This document shows, one piece after another, positions 24,101-35,204 of a stretch of DNA of 64,000 nucleotides. A model generated the notes under the pieces. That model was not told where the DNA came from. It saw nothing but the letters and a program-made list of their open reading frames with translations, and made no database searches. This DNA comes from Styela clava. Taxonomy: Eukaryota > Chordata > Ascidiacea > Stolidobranchia > Styelidae. Position 1 is the stretch's first letter. Each line of letters opens with the position of its first letter. A program made the position numbers and the translations under genes. Location: positions 19,179,383-19,243,382 of the forward strand of contig NC_135252.1 of NCBI RefSeq assembly GCF_964204865.1, given 5' to 3'.

Positions 24101-27041
24101 ATGGCACATTTTTGTACTTGCTTTGTTTTAAGCTTATATGACAATTGAATTTTATTTTTTCATATATATCCACAAAATAATATTCATTGTTTGTTAATCA
24201 ATCGTTCTTAGTTAATTAATTTGAAGCATTTCTGTTTAAAGGACTTCACACCACAATTGAGAATTTGCTATTGTTTTTTGAATCGCATTTCATCAAACAT
24301 CAAAATCTATCTTCTTGCCTCCAAAATTAGGATTTCCGTTTGCGGTCAAAATCTGAACGACATTGCTTCCTTCAATAACGTAAATGGCCGCATCAAATTT
24401 CCCTCCTCCAATGTCGAATATCAGAACGTTATGTCTGTCAGACATCTGGTAAATGAAAATACTAAACTTTACAATTTTGCATATTGCGAGAAAGATATGG
24501 ACAAATTCATTTTTTTATAAATGTTAAAAATATAAAACGATTTAATGGCACTAAGGTGCTATGACTGCAATTGATGCCGCTGAAGTTGATAAAATATACG
24601 GATAATATATGTCACTCCCATATGAGCACAGATTTTCTGACATTCCGCTAGAAACGAGACTCGTTACAGATCATCCAATGTTGAGATTTAAGAAGGAGTT
24701 TTGCATTACGATTCTGTGAGCATACTGATTAGATTGGTTCAGGGGGCGTAGAGTTTTGTTTTACAACGGCCACATTCAGAAAATCATTAGGTCGCATTAG
24801 GAAATTGACCATGACGTCCCATTTATAATTCCCATCTGTGCACAAAATGCTTTGACGGGTCGCCGGCAGTTTGCCCCACTCGAAATTAGTATAAATTTTC
24901 GTACATTACGATTCTCTGCAAATGCCTTTGCTGCAGCCATAGGTTCGTCTATCAATCTGACATCCTTGAATCCCGCTATGAATCCTGCGTCCCGGATTGC
25001 ATTGCGTTGTTGCTCATAATAACACACAGGAACTGATATGCAGGCGTTTTCGACATTTTTGTTAAGATATTCTTCAGCTATCTGTTTCATTTGCTCGAGT
25101 AGCATCGCTGCGATTTGTTCAGGTCGGAGACGATATTTCTTATTTCTGAAGGTTATCTGTAACGATTCAGTTGAAACCAATAGTGAATAAAATTTGAAAT
25201 AGAATATTGTAGTGGTCCAGTGGTTCCCAATCTTTTCTGGCTTGTGGCCCCCACTTTTTAGTCCCCTGTTTCCCATTACAGTAGTGTTTATAGTGTTATT
25301 TATATTGATAGCTTCTGATTCTCATTATGTTCAAACATTCATGCTCAACAAAGTGAAAAACCTTTGGAAATATCCTTGTTAAGCAATTAACTGGGAAGAA
25401 CGGGGAGTTTTCTTGTCAAGAGCAAAGCAAAACCAGTTTTGCTCCCGGCATTATGGCCCTTGCTGGGAACCGCTGTTATAGTCTATGTATTTTGTTTCTT
25501 TACATTAGGCCTGCCGCCTAACTTGGACTAGAGTTTGCGCAATTGTGTTTTGTTCTTGACCAAATTCAAACGAAGGTCATAAATATGACTGGCTTAACAT
25601 TAGATGGCCAAATTTTTTTTGATTTCAAAATGTAGCATATGTGGAGGTATTGCTTGTTAGTGGAATTTATATCCAAAACGTTTATCAAAGTTCCATCAAT
25701 TTTTTGAATTTCCTATCTTATTTATTACCCTTGTAGTGTTTGCTCAAATTGATACAAGTCTCGCTTTAGAAAATATCAGTAATAAATTTATTAAAGATTA
25801 TACGCTCGCATCTACAGCGTGTTAAAAAAAGTTACACAAAATTGAGGTATCATTTTTCGTCATGGCAACGTTAAAAACGTAGCGTCAGTCGTGAAATGTC
25901 TAAATGGCATTTCATCGTAATTTAACACTATTAATTAAAAGGAGTCAGCCGTTCAATGTTTCAAGTAGCATTTCATCTTAACTTCTGTTAATTTTGCGTT
26001 ACTTTTTAACACCCTGTATCGATTAACAAACTTTTTCTACCTCAAATTGAAGTCATGGTTTTGATCGGATTAATATTCTTGAAAAGAAAAAAGTTACCGG
26101 TATTTGAAGATGATAGTCCTTCACGTCGACATCAAAGCCCCAATATTGCTTATATTTTTGTACAGCTTCGTCATCGTTCGTTCGACCTATGAGACGTTTA
26201 ATTTCTGGGATGGGATAAAAATAGATTAAATTATTTTAAAGTGTAACCTTCGAACGTAGTCCACAAGTCCTATTCCCAACGTGTTTTCTATCTCTACAGT
26301 TCCTTGGTTGGAGCGAAAGGTGCGAGTAAGCGTCGTAAAAAAAGTGTCAACAAGGTAACCAAAATACAGATTTCATGACCAAGAAAATCAAAACTTACGA
26401 TATACAGTATTCTTTAGATTAACTGGAGCTTGGTTTTGCGCTGAATCTCCGAACAACCTTTCATCTTCAGTAAAGGCGACATATGAAGGTGTCAGTCGAC
26501 TGTTGAGTTCATTCGATATAACTTCTACCTGAGTAGTGTTAAATTGGTAAATCGGTAATATAGTAGAAAATAATAGAATTTTAATATGGAAAATTTAAGA
26601 AAAATAAAAAGAATAACGTCACGACTAAAAGCAAGAAGATCGGAATATTTACATTAAAAGAGGTCTGGGAATATAATAGAATATCCGAATTTGACGAACA
26701 AGTAAAAAGAACTCCTGAAAATTAGTTGTGGCAGGGGATGATTACTAGACAAGAATGTCAGGTTGAGAGTAGACAATCTTTCGAAGAGAAACAGAGGCAG
26801 CGATGGGACAAGTAGAAAAGAAGTAAAAGATAAGATGAGAAAAAGGAGTAAAAACAATGAGTTGAAAGGCTGTAAGAAATTAGAAAAAGTGCAAAAATAA
26901 TTTCGATAAATAGGAGACAAGATCTATTTCTAGAAGAAAAATAACTAGAAATATAGAATGGACTGAATAACTTACTTTGCCATCAATACAAGTAGCAACG
27001 CAGCAAAAAGACGTTCCAAAATCAATTCCAATACTGGCCAT
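18156..27041 (-). CDS. Hsp70-like ATPase without β-sandwich domain, copy 1
   Basis: Ten exons on the minus strand: 27041–26976, 26528–26399, 26204–26098, 25156–24905, 24445–24319, 23396–23270, 19910–19763, 19423–19235, 18807–18772 and 18383–18156 (stop TAG); 469 residues. NBD motifs: phosphate loop 1 [24 protein letters not shown] (catalytic Lys kept), IDEPMAAAK (family NEPTAAA), phosphate loop 2 [11 protein letters not shown] (family GGGTFD), adenosine loop [17 protein letters not shown] and [11 protein letters not shown]. After the NBD only about 30 residues precede the lid helices ([20 protein letters not shown], then WLEEHGD). The usual β-sandwich of about 120 residues is absent from the exons and from the introns around it. 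Exon 5 uses a GC donor. The 3' end of exon 4 (weak donor GTACGA) is the least certain junction. It diverges from its paralogue at 43928. A cytosolic ATPase or co-chaperone role is inferred; peptide binding is doubtful. Confidence 0.85.
20290..21595. repeat. Internal foldback inside the piggyBac-type element
   Basis: About 20,271–20,703 and 21,170–21,600 are near-perfect reverse complements (arms about 425 bp) around about 470 bp of unique sequence. The left arm holds the 3' part of the transposase frame, and the right arm repeats it antisense. The break lies at about 20,703/21,170. Confidence 0.85.
20632..21168 (-). pseudogene. piggyBac transposase fragment (DDE_Tnp_1_7), spliced
   Basis: Minus strand, two segments joined by a 161-bp GT–AG intron (20854–21014). 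Segment 1, 21168–21015, reads [13 protein letters not shown], then [20 protein letters not shown]. Segment 2, from 20853 down, reads [20 protein letters not shown], then [20 protein letters not shown] and [17 protein letters not shown]. These match the piggyBac pattern 'GHhvyvDNFYTS..L...L', 'GTvr.NRkglP', 'W.DkR.v..LST'. The N-terminal half with earlier catalytic Asp residues is missing, replaced by the foldback arm; the last part runs to about 20,550 without family features. It is not functional as it stands. Confidence 0.8.
22833..22901. repeat. Two identical 16-bp palindromes near the piggyBac right end
   Basis: GACGTATATATACGTC occurs at 22833–22848 and 22886–22901, 53 bp apart, inside the right end of the piggyBac-type element. 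Paired sub-terminal palindromes could be transposase binding sites; this is inferred from position only. Confidence 0.8.
25218..25475. mobile_element. hAT-type MITE in Hsp70-like intron
   Basis: Starts CAGTGGTTCCCAATC and ends GCTGGGAACCGCTG, inverted. It lies in the intron between exons 3 and 4 of copy 1. The flanking 8-mers are similar but not identical. The matching intron of copy 2 carries a different hAT-like fragment. Confidence 0.6.
25813..26018. mobile_element. Mariner-type MITE in Hsp70-like intron
   Basis: About 206 bp with inverted ends: TACAGCGTGTTAAAAA at the left, and TACAGGGTGTTAAAAAG read inward from the right. Interior matches (GTAATTTAACAC and GTGAAATG-type stretches) suggest internal repeats. 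TACAGGGTG ends are typical of Tc1/mariner-related MITEs. Confidence 0.65.
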
Positions 27042-28544
27042 AGTTTTCTTAAGTTGTTAATTTCTAAAAGCCAGATAGTGATGTGTGAGAATTTTGATGA
27101 CCTAAATTAACATTACATTTAAAAGCGAATTGAATTTCAATAAATTTGAATACTCAGTCTTACGACAAGGACTGTAGAACAAAATATTTTTGTCTTGTTT
27201 GGCATAAATTTGTGTTAAATTTAACGTCTTGAAATGCCGTGTTTTCCAGTGGTCTCAGTCTCAGGCTGGTGGGCATTTTTGGGTGAAAATTTCACGTAAG
27301 TTTTAAAATGGTCATATACATATATTGCATTTAATTAGTTGCATTAGTTGCTTTACAATTTACCAAACAAATATTAATACGTGTAACTTGATTTAAACGG
27401 ATTTGCTTGCTTACTGTTATCGGCCGCATACATCCACCAAACATCGATATTGTTTATAATCATTAGAATATGAAAAAGATATTGTAATTACTAGCAAAGA
27501 CTTAGTTTTTTAAAGTTAGGCAAAATTAGATATATTTTTGGTTAAAAGTTGAAGTTTATCTATTCATTGTTCAATCGTTGGTGTGTTACTTGTTACTTGG
27601 AGTTACTTGACCTGATTTATATTAGTACGCATGATTGCCTTCCATTATTAATAGGAAAATATGGAAATCTCAGTAAACTCTTTCAATTTTTGTCCAGCCA
27701 TTACAATGTGAACATGCATCTGAAATTTTATTATTTTCGATCAATGATGCTAACTTTTGCCACAGCGTCGCTCTGATCACCTTTACTGTCTTTACCTGTG
27801 GCTCCACAGCAAAACCCTATGCTAGGTATCACCATTTTTAGCAATCACTGTTACATCTAACTCTTGTATGACTAGCACTAGTGCATTTGAGCTTTCGCGA
27901 TAAACTGTCCCGACTCGTTTCAATAATAAACTTACTATTTTCTCACAGAAAACACTGACACAGCAAAACTAGCACTACTAAGCAAAACTATACGATTCAG
28001 GAAGGGTTACCTATTGTGTATGTCCCAACACTATAAACGAGAAAGCAATTGGAGACCGCCGACTTATTGATCTAGCGGCGTGTATCCTTCGCTCTGACTT
28101 AATAGCGACACCACGTGTCCCATCACTAATTAAATAATAACTCGCTAGGTATACGACATAATTCATTCGAAATCAACAAGCTTCTGGTTCGACATATGAT
28201 AAATGCACATGCAAAATCGCTTTTGTGAGATATCGCGTAACATACAAAAGTGTTCAACAGACTAACAGACAAATACCTATCAACATACTTACCGATCGAC
28301 ATCGATAAGTAACAATTCATTAAAGCGATGCGCTCAGGTATTCAGTGACTGCTCTATTGACAGTAACTATCTCTGAGCCGTGCCTTGTTTTTATTTAACG
28401 AACAAACAGGCGTTCGTACATTAGTTGTCTTCGTTTGCACAAGTTTATCATTATTGGCCTTGAGTTGAGATTTAAAATATGGTGTGTTGTACAGCAATCT
28501 ATTGGTAATTGAAACCGATATTTCTTTAGTAGGCATTTCTGGAT

Positions 28545-28685
28545 ACTCCCGTAGTAGGTGTACCAGGTTAGCTAAATAAATATACCCTCTGCCCATAGGC
28601 TTCCGTCCCTCCACACAACTTGATGTAAAGTTGGCGAACAAAATTAGTTACCTCCATATTGATACACAAACTTTTGGCGCGCCCA
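28545..28685 (-). repeat. Short TIR repeat (GTGTACC family), partial
   Basis: Ends match the family seen in full at 41,121–41,334: CCCGTAGTAGGTGTACCAGG on one side and TTGATACACAAACTTTTGGC on the other. It is shortened internally. Confidence 0.5.
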
Positions 28686-29216
28686 TTGCTGAACGAAGTG
28701 CTCTCAGGGTTACCAATATCAATGTGTCGCACACAAATAGCAAATCAAACTTTAAATCATAAATGTGAATTGAATATTCAAGATTACATAGGATTGATGG
28801 AAAACTGAACTAACAGACACAAGTGACTGCTTTAGTTAACCCAATAGCAATAGCAATAAACCCATATTTATCGGTATAAATTAGATGACCGATCAAGAAG
28901 TGCCAATATAACAATTGGAGAGGGCACGTATGTAATTCCCAATATTTTTTTGTAGAATCATAAGTTTCTGATCTGCGTATGTCTTGTCCAACCAATTTCT
29001 GTGGTAGACCATAGATTTTATTCTTTGGCGAACTACGACTTCTATTATGGTTGTTTATTCCCTGTTGTCAATGTATACTTTAGTTATGTAAACAATCTTC
29101 ATTTACGATCGCCTATTACTTCGTCGTTAGGGATTATATGCGTTTGAACATGCTACACCGTTCGTCAGTCTCAATGCCCAATACAACAGAATACAGAAAG
29201 TCTAATACAAGAACAG

Positions 29217-29418
29217 GCGCTCCGGAAGTGTGTGTACCAATATGAAGATAACTAATTTTGTTCGCCTATTTTACATCAATTTGTGTAAAGGGACTGAAAC
29301 AAGGAGATATTCACTTGGGTAACAAAGACAGTTCCCGAACTCGTAATAGAACTAAAATAAGGAAAATCGGAATAAAAAATGGCCAAACCCTAACCTGGCA
29401 CTCATACAACGGAAGTAT
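29217..29418 (+). repeat. Short TIR repeat (GTGTACC family)
   Basis: About 200 bp from GCGCTCCGGAAGTGTGTGTA to a degraded inverted end (CTCATACAACGGAAGTAT). It contains the inner AACTCGTAATAGAACTAAA segment shared by all longer copies. Confidence 0.6.
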
Positions 29419-31406
29419 CCAAGAACATAAAAAGCTCTTCTGTCTTGAATTTATAAAACGAAATCACTTTCAGGGGTACTTACTTCCTATTACGTCATCA
29501 ACGGACTGTACTAATCAGCTGTTGATTTTTACGAATGGGTTAATTTTAAAAAAAAACTGAGTCTTGCAAACTCAAATAAATTTTACATTATTAGTAATTG
29601 TTTGACTCAAATTCAAAGAATTGACTTTAAACACAAATACATGTTTGACAGTTAGCAGACTTTGTTTTATAAAAATGTTTGCTGTGGGCAAATTTACGTG
29701 CGCTCACTCAGAAGTAAAAACACCGATCTCTAAGCGAAGTTACGATTGACCACTGGAATGTAAATGAGACAACAAATATTAATAATGAGAACTGTGCGTT
29801 AGTAAATGTAGAATGACGCAGAACTTGAAACCTCTCGAGTTTATGCAATCGGAAAAGCAGATGTGGAGATGTGAATTCAACATATCTGAAGTTTATGCGA
29901 AACTATTTGGCAAATTTTTTCTATTTTAGAAACTATTTGCATGATTTTTTTTTATTTTCAGAAACTATTTGCATAATTTTTTTTTGAGTATATATATATA
30001 TACAATTAAAAAACGAAGGAGAGCTCCCGGTAAAACGAGTTTGATAACTGAAAACTCATTGAAATTAACAGTTTCAGAAAGTTCTGAATTACACTATTCG
30101 TTTAAGGATTTCTAGATTGCGTTTCACACGTGGTTCTTCACGAAAAGTTACATCTTGTTGATTTTTATATTGTTCTAATCAAATATGTTCTTGAAGACCT
30201 ATGTAATAGTAATATTATTCTATGTACCTCTTCCTATATAGCACAGCAATACTGACATTGTATGTACATCTGAACAATTCTAAATTTTAATAATTTTCAA
30301 AGACAAGAATTTTGATTAGTAACATTTGTATTATGAGTATCGTTGTTATTTTAAAGCTTTACGGTTTGGAATTATTTGTGAATTAATTTTATTGGTATAT
30401 TCATTTCATCATAATTTCACGAAAAGTTAGCTGACAAAAAAACAGTCTTTGATTGTTACAAAACTTAGGCACCTTGATGGAATTTGTGAAGTCGAGCACC
30501 CCACCTTATAAATAACTAGCTAAAAATAGGCTACAAATAACAGATAGTAAGGCGAAAGTATGTTTTATTCAAAATACACTTTGAAGATATGTTGATGGAA
30601 TTGCAATCTCTGAACAATAAAGAATTTAAAAATTCAAAATAGGGCGGGTAAGATTAAATCTAACAATTATTTTTATTTTTGATTAGCTCCAGGCCTTCAA
30701 AAAATTGTCTTCGCCCCTTTTGTAGGGCACGCAATACCGCTTGGGAACCATTTACTTACAGAAAAGGAACGATTATTGGTTTGCCGCGAAAAGATTTCAT
30801 GTTTGAATTTATTTCTATATTATTCAATAGACAGTTGAAGGTTAGCACCTCGACTTACAGACGCGCATTTCAATTTGAAACTTGGAAACAAAATGTTAGT
30901 CATCCTGTAAGCCAAGCACTGAAAACGCTTACTCACGTCGGGTTACGCCGTGAACCTTCTCAGCAACTGTTTATTTACAGTCTGGATTAAATTAACAATG
31001 TCACTGATACTTGACATAGTTCCCAGGCTTGTTCAATAAAAGTAGAATTTGTTATCATATTTTACCATGGGGCGGTAGTAGATGTGTGATCAGCACTTGG
31101 AGAGTGTGTGTGCGCAAGACAACCAGGGCCGAACACTTTCCATAATTTTTGGGGAGATGGGAGGACGAACTTGAATCGCGAACCAAAAAATCACCGCGTC
31201 GTGTATCGTTACGTAGCAATAACTATTCGTTGTCGTTCTCTAAAGTATCAGCAAGTCATTTTACTACTAATATATCTAGTACTTAGGCTGCTTTGCTTGG
31301 GCATAGAACTTATGCGTCACTAAACCGATCCCTTGAATTCCGCGAGAATTACTCCACGGCTCTTGCTAACTAACAGAAGCGCACCCGACTGCGGTCAGAT
31401 CAGATA

Positions 31407-31990
31407 GAAGATGAAAGCGCCATCAACCGGGTGTTAATATACAGGTTGAACTTTAATTCGAATGAACATGATTATTTGCGATAAAGGCTATGTATACCAA
31501 TTGATCTATTCGATAAAAATATCACTGGTGAGCGATTGTTACCTATAAGTTAACACATGTCAAAACCGTCACAGTACTGCTAGATATGAAAATCGGTTTA
31601 AAATTTTTATAAATTCAAGTTGAAAGATGAAAACTGGTTCCAAACCGTGAAAAAAACTTTTATTATATATTGATTGTCCCACTACTGTTAGATAGATGAT
31701 AATTGCTGAGCACGAAATGAAGTTTTATTGTATGAGAATATTCATTTTAATACAAAGTAAATCCGTGTAACATTTTCATTATAAATATTGTAAATCCTAT
31801 AAACTATAAAATTCTTTAGTCTTCTTCTATTTATTGCATGGTAATATCTGGAAATAAATAAGTATTTGCTGAATTTTTAGTCGTGAAGCTAATATAACAA
31901 ATATTGCAGCAGAATAAGTACAAGTTAACCAAATTTGGTTCTCAAATAATGAACTTGTAGTGTTTATACAGTGCAAGAAAAGGTTGGAGA
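31407..31990 (+). repeat. Dispersed repeat R1, copy 3
   Basis: Same orientation and content as 8058–8660, again located upstream (on the plus strand) of a mini-exon gene array. Followed by repeat R2-like sequence to about 32,620. Confidence 0.6.
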
Positions 31991-32189
31991 TAATTGGCGG
32001 GAGGAGAAAAATGAATCATTTTCAAATAACAAAATTTCATAACCACAACAGCACTAATTACACAATTAGTTATGTGCACTTCATAACGTGATCGAATTAT
32101 CCGACTTCGGACCGATTGCTTAAAAATTCTTTAGTGTTAAATTTGGTAAATTTTGGTAGCACAGTATTGAGAATAACCCTAACTCGGGA

Positions 32190-32620
32190 ATGTCGAAACA
32201 GCCAATCAATCATCTTACCGAGAAAATCTTAGTCCACGACTGAATGTGTTTATCCACCGCCAAATCCGTTCGCAAAAACTGTAACGATATAAGTACGGTA
32301 GCATTAAAAGGGGTGTTTACGACCACTGGGGTAGGCGGAGAAGAGATAAATTGATCTTATAAAAATACGAAAATTTCATAACAATAACAGCACTAATTAC
32401 TCAATCATACAACGTCAGGACAGCCAATTATTTAATCGAGCAAATCTCAGTTCACGACATAATGTGTTTACGCGCCACCGCCAAATCCATGCTTTGAAAC
32501 TGTAACCATAAGTATGAAAGTATTAGTGGTGATTGCGCCCAGTAGTTAGCGCGGTTTTCCCAACCGGGAGGGAATTCCGCCCCACGAAGGACTTTTACTG
32601 TTAAGGTAGCGATTTAACTA
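32190..32620 (+). repeat. Dispersed repeat R2, copy 2
   Basis: Reverse complement of about 12,430–12,900. It contains two internal sub-repeats beginning with a GTGTTTA(T/C)CCGCC motif and ends with a hAT-MITE-like part (TTTTCCCAACCGGGAGG). Confidence 0.55.
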
Positions 32621-33361
32621 TGTGTTTGCATGTATTACTAATATCCTTTACTCACAAGTATCACTGTAATACATAATTATGCACACTTTACAATATATTC
32701 GGAATAGCCGAGTGCGAGCTGCGCGGATCGCTAGTTAATGATTTATTAACCCACAAATGAAAACAGGCTTTTTATGCTTAGTAGGTAGGAAGGAAGAAGA
32801 AGGTTTAAAATATGCTAACGGAGTAATGTATCAACAAACGTTTGGAAGGAAGATCTGATTTAGCTAATTGGGCTGAACTCAGAATCTCGTATTGAAAATC
32901 GTGAAAATAGAAGTAAACGAGTGTAAACAGTGTTGTTTATATTATATAATATATAAATTATATATCAATGAAAATGTTTTGAGATATTGGCGGCTAACAT
33001 ATTACTTATTTCTTTCAAATACCAAGATTCTATTTCAATTGCCTATATGCGAATCATTCGTGGTTATTTGTGGAAAATATAAAAAATGGACTTGATGCAA
33101 CTCTTTGGTGAATTAGTGTTGTTTACAGAAAATATTTGAATGTCTTGAATAGCTTTCAAAACAATACAAAATTTTCTGGCAGATTTTTAAAATAAACAAT
33201 ATACACTTTGACACAATATCTTCAAATTGGGCCATAATATGATGAATATAAAATATATTCAAAAACGAAACATTTCTAACTTAAGAAACAATCTGCTCTG
33301 ACGTCTAAATCAGTATTTTTCACATTACATTTATACTATTTTGGTTAAAATTAAGCAATAC

Positions 33362-34798
33362 CTCTTGATTTTTCAATAACAGCTGTCTTCTTTATCACAA
33401 TATCCTTAATTTGAGCTAAAAATAATAAATGAAAGAATATAACAAAAAATGGAACTTTTATAAAATTCAAAATCCATGAACATGATTTCAGTTATAGTTT
33501 TGTTTTTATCTTTTGAATAAGTCGAGTAATACTATGCTTGTTTTAAAATATTTTCACTGTCTTCAATAACCAATACATATACTAAATCAAACAATGACAC
33601 TTTCATGACTTCTGAAATAATATACTCTATAAAAGTATAAAACAGTATTTTCAATATTAGATTTTTGACTATTCTATTTATAATTGAGTAATACCTTCTG
33701 GTTTTTCAAGAGACGTCATAGAAGAAGGCTTGGGCACAATATCTTCTATTTGGGCTAAAAACATTAAAATACGAAAATATAATGAATAATGAAGATTTTA
33801 AAAAATTCAACAACTAAAATTACCGCCTTCAGTTATATATTTATTTTCTTATTAAAATAAGACGAGCAATTTCATTGTTTGTTTTAAGTATTTTCACTGT
33901 TTCCAACCAGCTAAAGTAATACCTTCTGGTACTTCAAAGGCCTCTGTCGGCTTTGGCACAATATCTTCTATTTGGTCTAAAACAATAACAAATATATAAA
34001 TAAATTTATAAAATGACACTTATACTATTTTAAAACAATTTCCTTTGAAGCGTAAAAAAGCAATTTCGCAATATCATTTCTGAGCAACCTAAAATCCTTT
34101 TCACTTAAAAATATAACAAAACCTGGTTTTTCAGCAAATGTCACGGGAGAGAGCATTAGCGAATGAATTATGAATGCTGAAAATACAATATTGTTGAATT
34201 TTGGTTTATCTCTTGCTATTTGACATATGTCTGTTATAACTATAGATCAACAATATCTTTAATTAAAGATTTAAAACGTAACAAATTATAAACCTTTAGT
34301 AGTGTAAGCTATGACAAATTATATGAGTGTAGAAATTAACGAAGACTCTTGGAGGTCAAAAATAGTTAGAGCACCATAGCAAGAGTCTTAGAGTGTGAAC
34401 ATTTTTTGTAACAAACTAAAAAATTGTCTTACTTGGTTCGGGAAATATATTTTCATATTCTACTGGAAGACAGGAAACTATTCTGAAAAATCAAACATAA
34501 CTTTGATTAAGTCAATAAAAGCTATAAATAAACTGATGAAATCTTATCAGGGAAAATTTTGACACTGTACATGTGCGTTAGCATTACGTTTATTCGTCTG
34601 CGTTTCCTATTGTCTAAAGACGAGTCACTTTGTGTAAATTTACATGCTATATAACGAAAGAATGTAGTTTGGCCTTAGACAAAACAGCATCCTCATACTA
34701 GTAAAGTATACAAATCCATAATAATATTACTAAGCACAAAAATCAAATGCTGTAGCTTACCCAATCACAACGAAAAGCAGCAGAGCCCTTTGAACCAT
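33362..34798 (-). CDS. Secreted mini-exon repeat protein, copy C (best preserved)
   Basis: Exons 5' to 3' (minus strand): 34798–34761, ATG and MVQRALLLFVVIG; 34482–34433, IVSCLPVEYENIFPEP; 34176–34123, FIIHSLMLSPVTFAEKP; 33976–33923, QIEDIVPKPTEAFEVPE; 33754–33695, QIEDIVPKPSSMTSLEKPE; 33415–33362, QIKDIVIKKTAVIEKSR. All six have AG acceptors and GT donors; intron phases are 2, then 1 throughout. A seventh, decayed repeat exon lies at about 33,204–33,231 (QFEDIVSK, no acceptor AG). A signal peptide covers exons 1–2. The terminal exon with the stop was not found, so the 3' end is open. It sits back to back with collagen-like gene 2 (1,973 bp between start codons, divergent). No family recognised; a secreted repeat protein is all the sequence supports. 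Confidence 0.75.
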
Positions 34799-35204
34799 AT
34801 TGCAATCGTTCTAATCTCAAACATCTAACTGAAATGTTTGAGTTCATTTCGTACTTATGTTTGAAAAGGTAGGAAATTATCTACGGATTCCGATTTCCTA
34901 ATTAATTTTGCTTGCGCACAACATGCCAGCCGTTAAGTCTCGGAACTCTAGCTGAATGTTGCTATGACAGGAAATGTGCATACGTTGTTGTTTATCCTGA
35001 CTTGTAACTTCTTGTATAAATTTGCTGTTATTGATATGATTGATAAATCGATCATTAATTATTTATTATTCATTATGAGATTCCTGTTTTGACCTAAAGA
35101 TTTTGATGTTCGAATACTCGAATCGATCTCAAAAATCTTAAATTATAAAGGCTCAGCAGATATTTCACAAACTATGACAATCAGAATGCTAATAACGTTT
35201 TAAC

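Larger units (their letters stand above)
17760..30350. repeat. Left arm of giant inverted duplication
   Basis: Reverse complement of about 39,880–51,085. Matching landmarks: 17,765–17,960 against 50,880–51,080; all ten Hsp70-like exons; 27,549–27,610 against 42,110–42,160; 28,860–29,000 against 40,407–40,530; 30,130–30,300 against 40,070–40,230. Length differences come from insertions such as the piggyBac-type element. Boundaries are approximate. Confidence 0.85.
27042..31406. other. Upstream region of Hsp70-like copy 1; repeats only
   Basis: Head-to-head intergenic region. It holds dispersed short TIR repeats (28,545–28,685 and 29,217–29,418) and sequence inverted with respect to 39.9–43.9 kb. 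An (AT)n patch lies near 29,990. I found no convincing heat-shock element cluster and no RNA gene. Open frames at 28,354–28,641, 29,258–29,560 and 30,679–30,990 show no family features and are not kept in the inverted copy. Confidence 0.5.

Noticed and set aside
24797-25276. 159-codon minus-strand frame across exon 4 of Hsp70-like copy 1
   Set aside because: It is the exon plus flanking intron read through; part of the N-terminal side comes from the hAT MITE.
30679-30990. 103-codon frame in the intergenic region
   Set aside because: No family features and no trace of conservation in the inverted arm; base composition is like the surrounding non-coding DNA.
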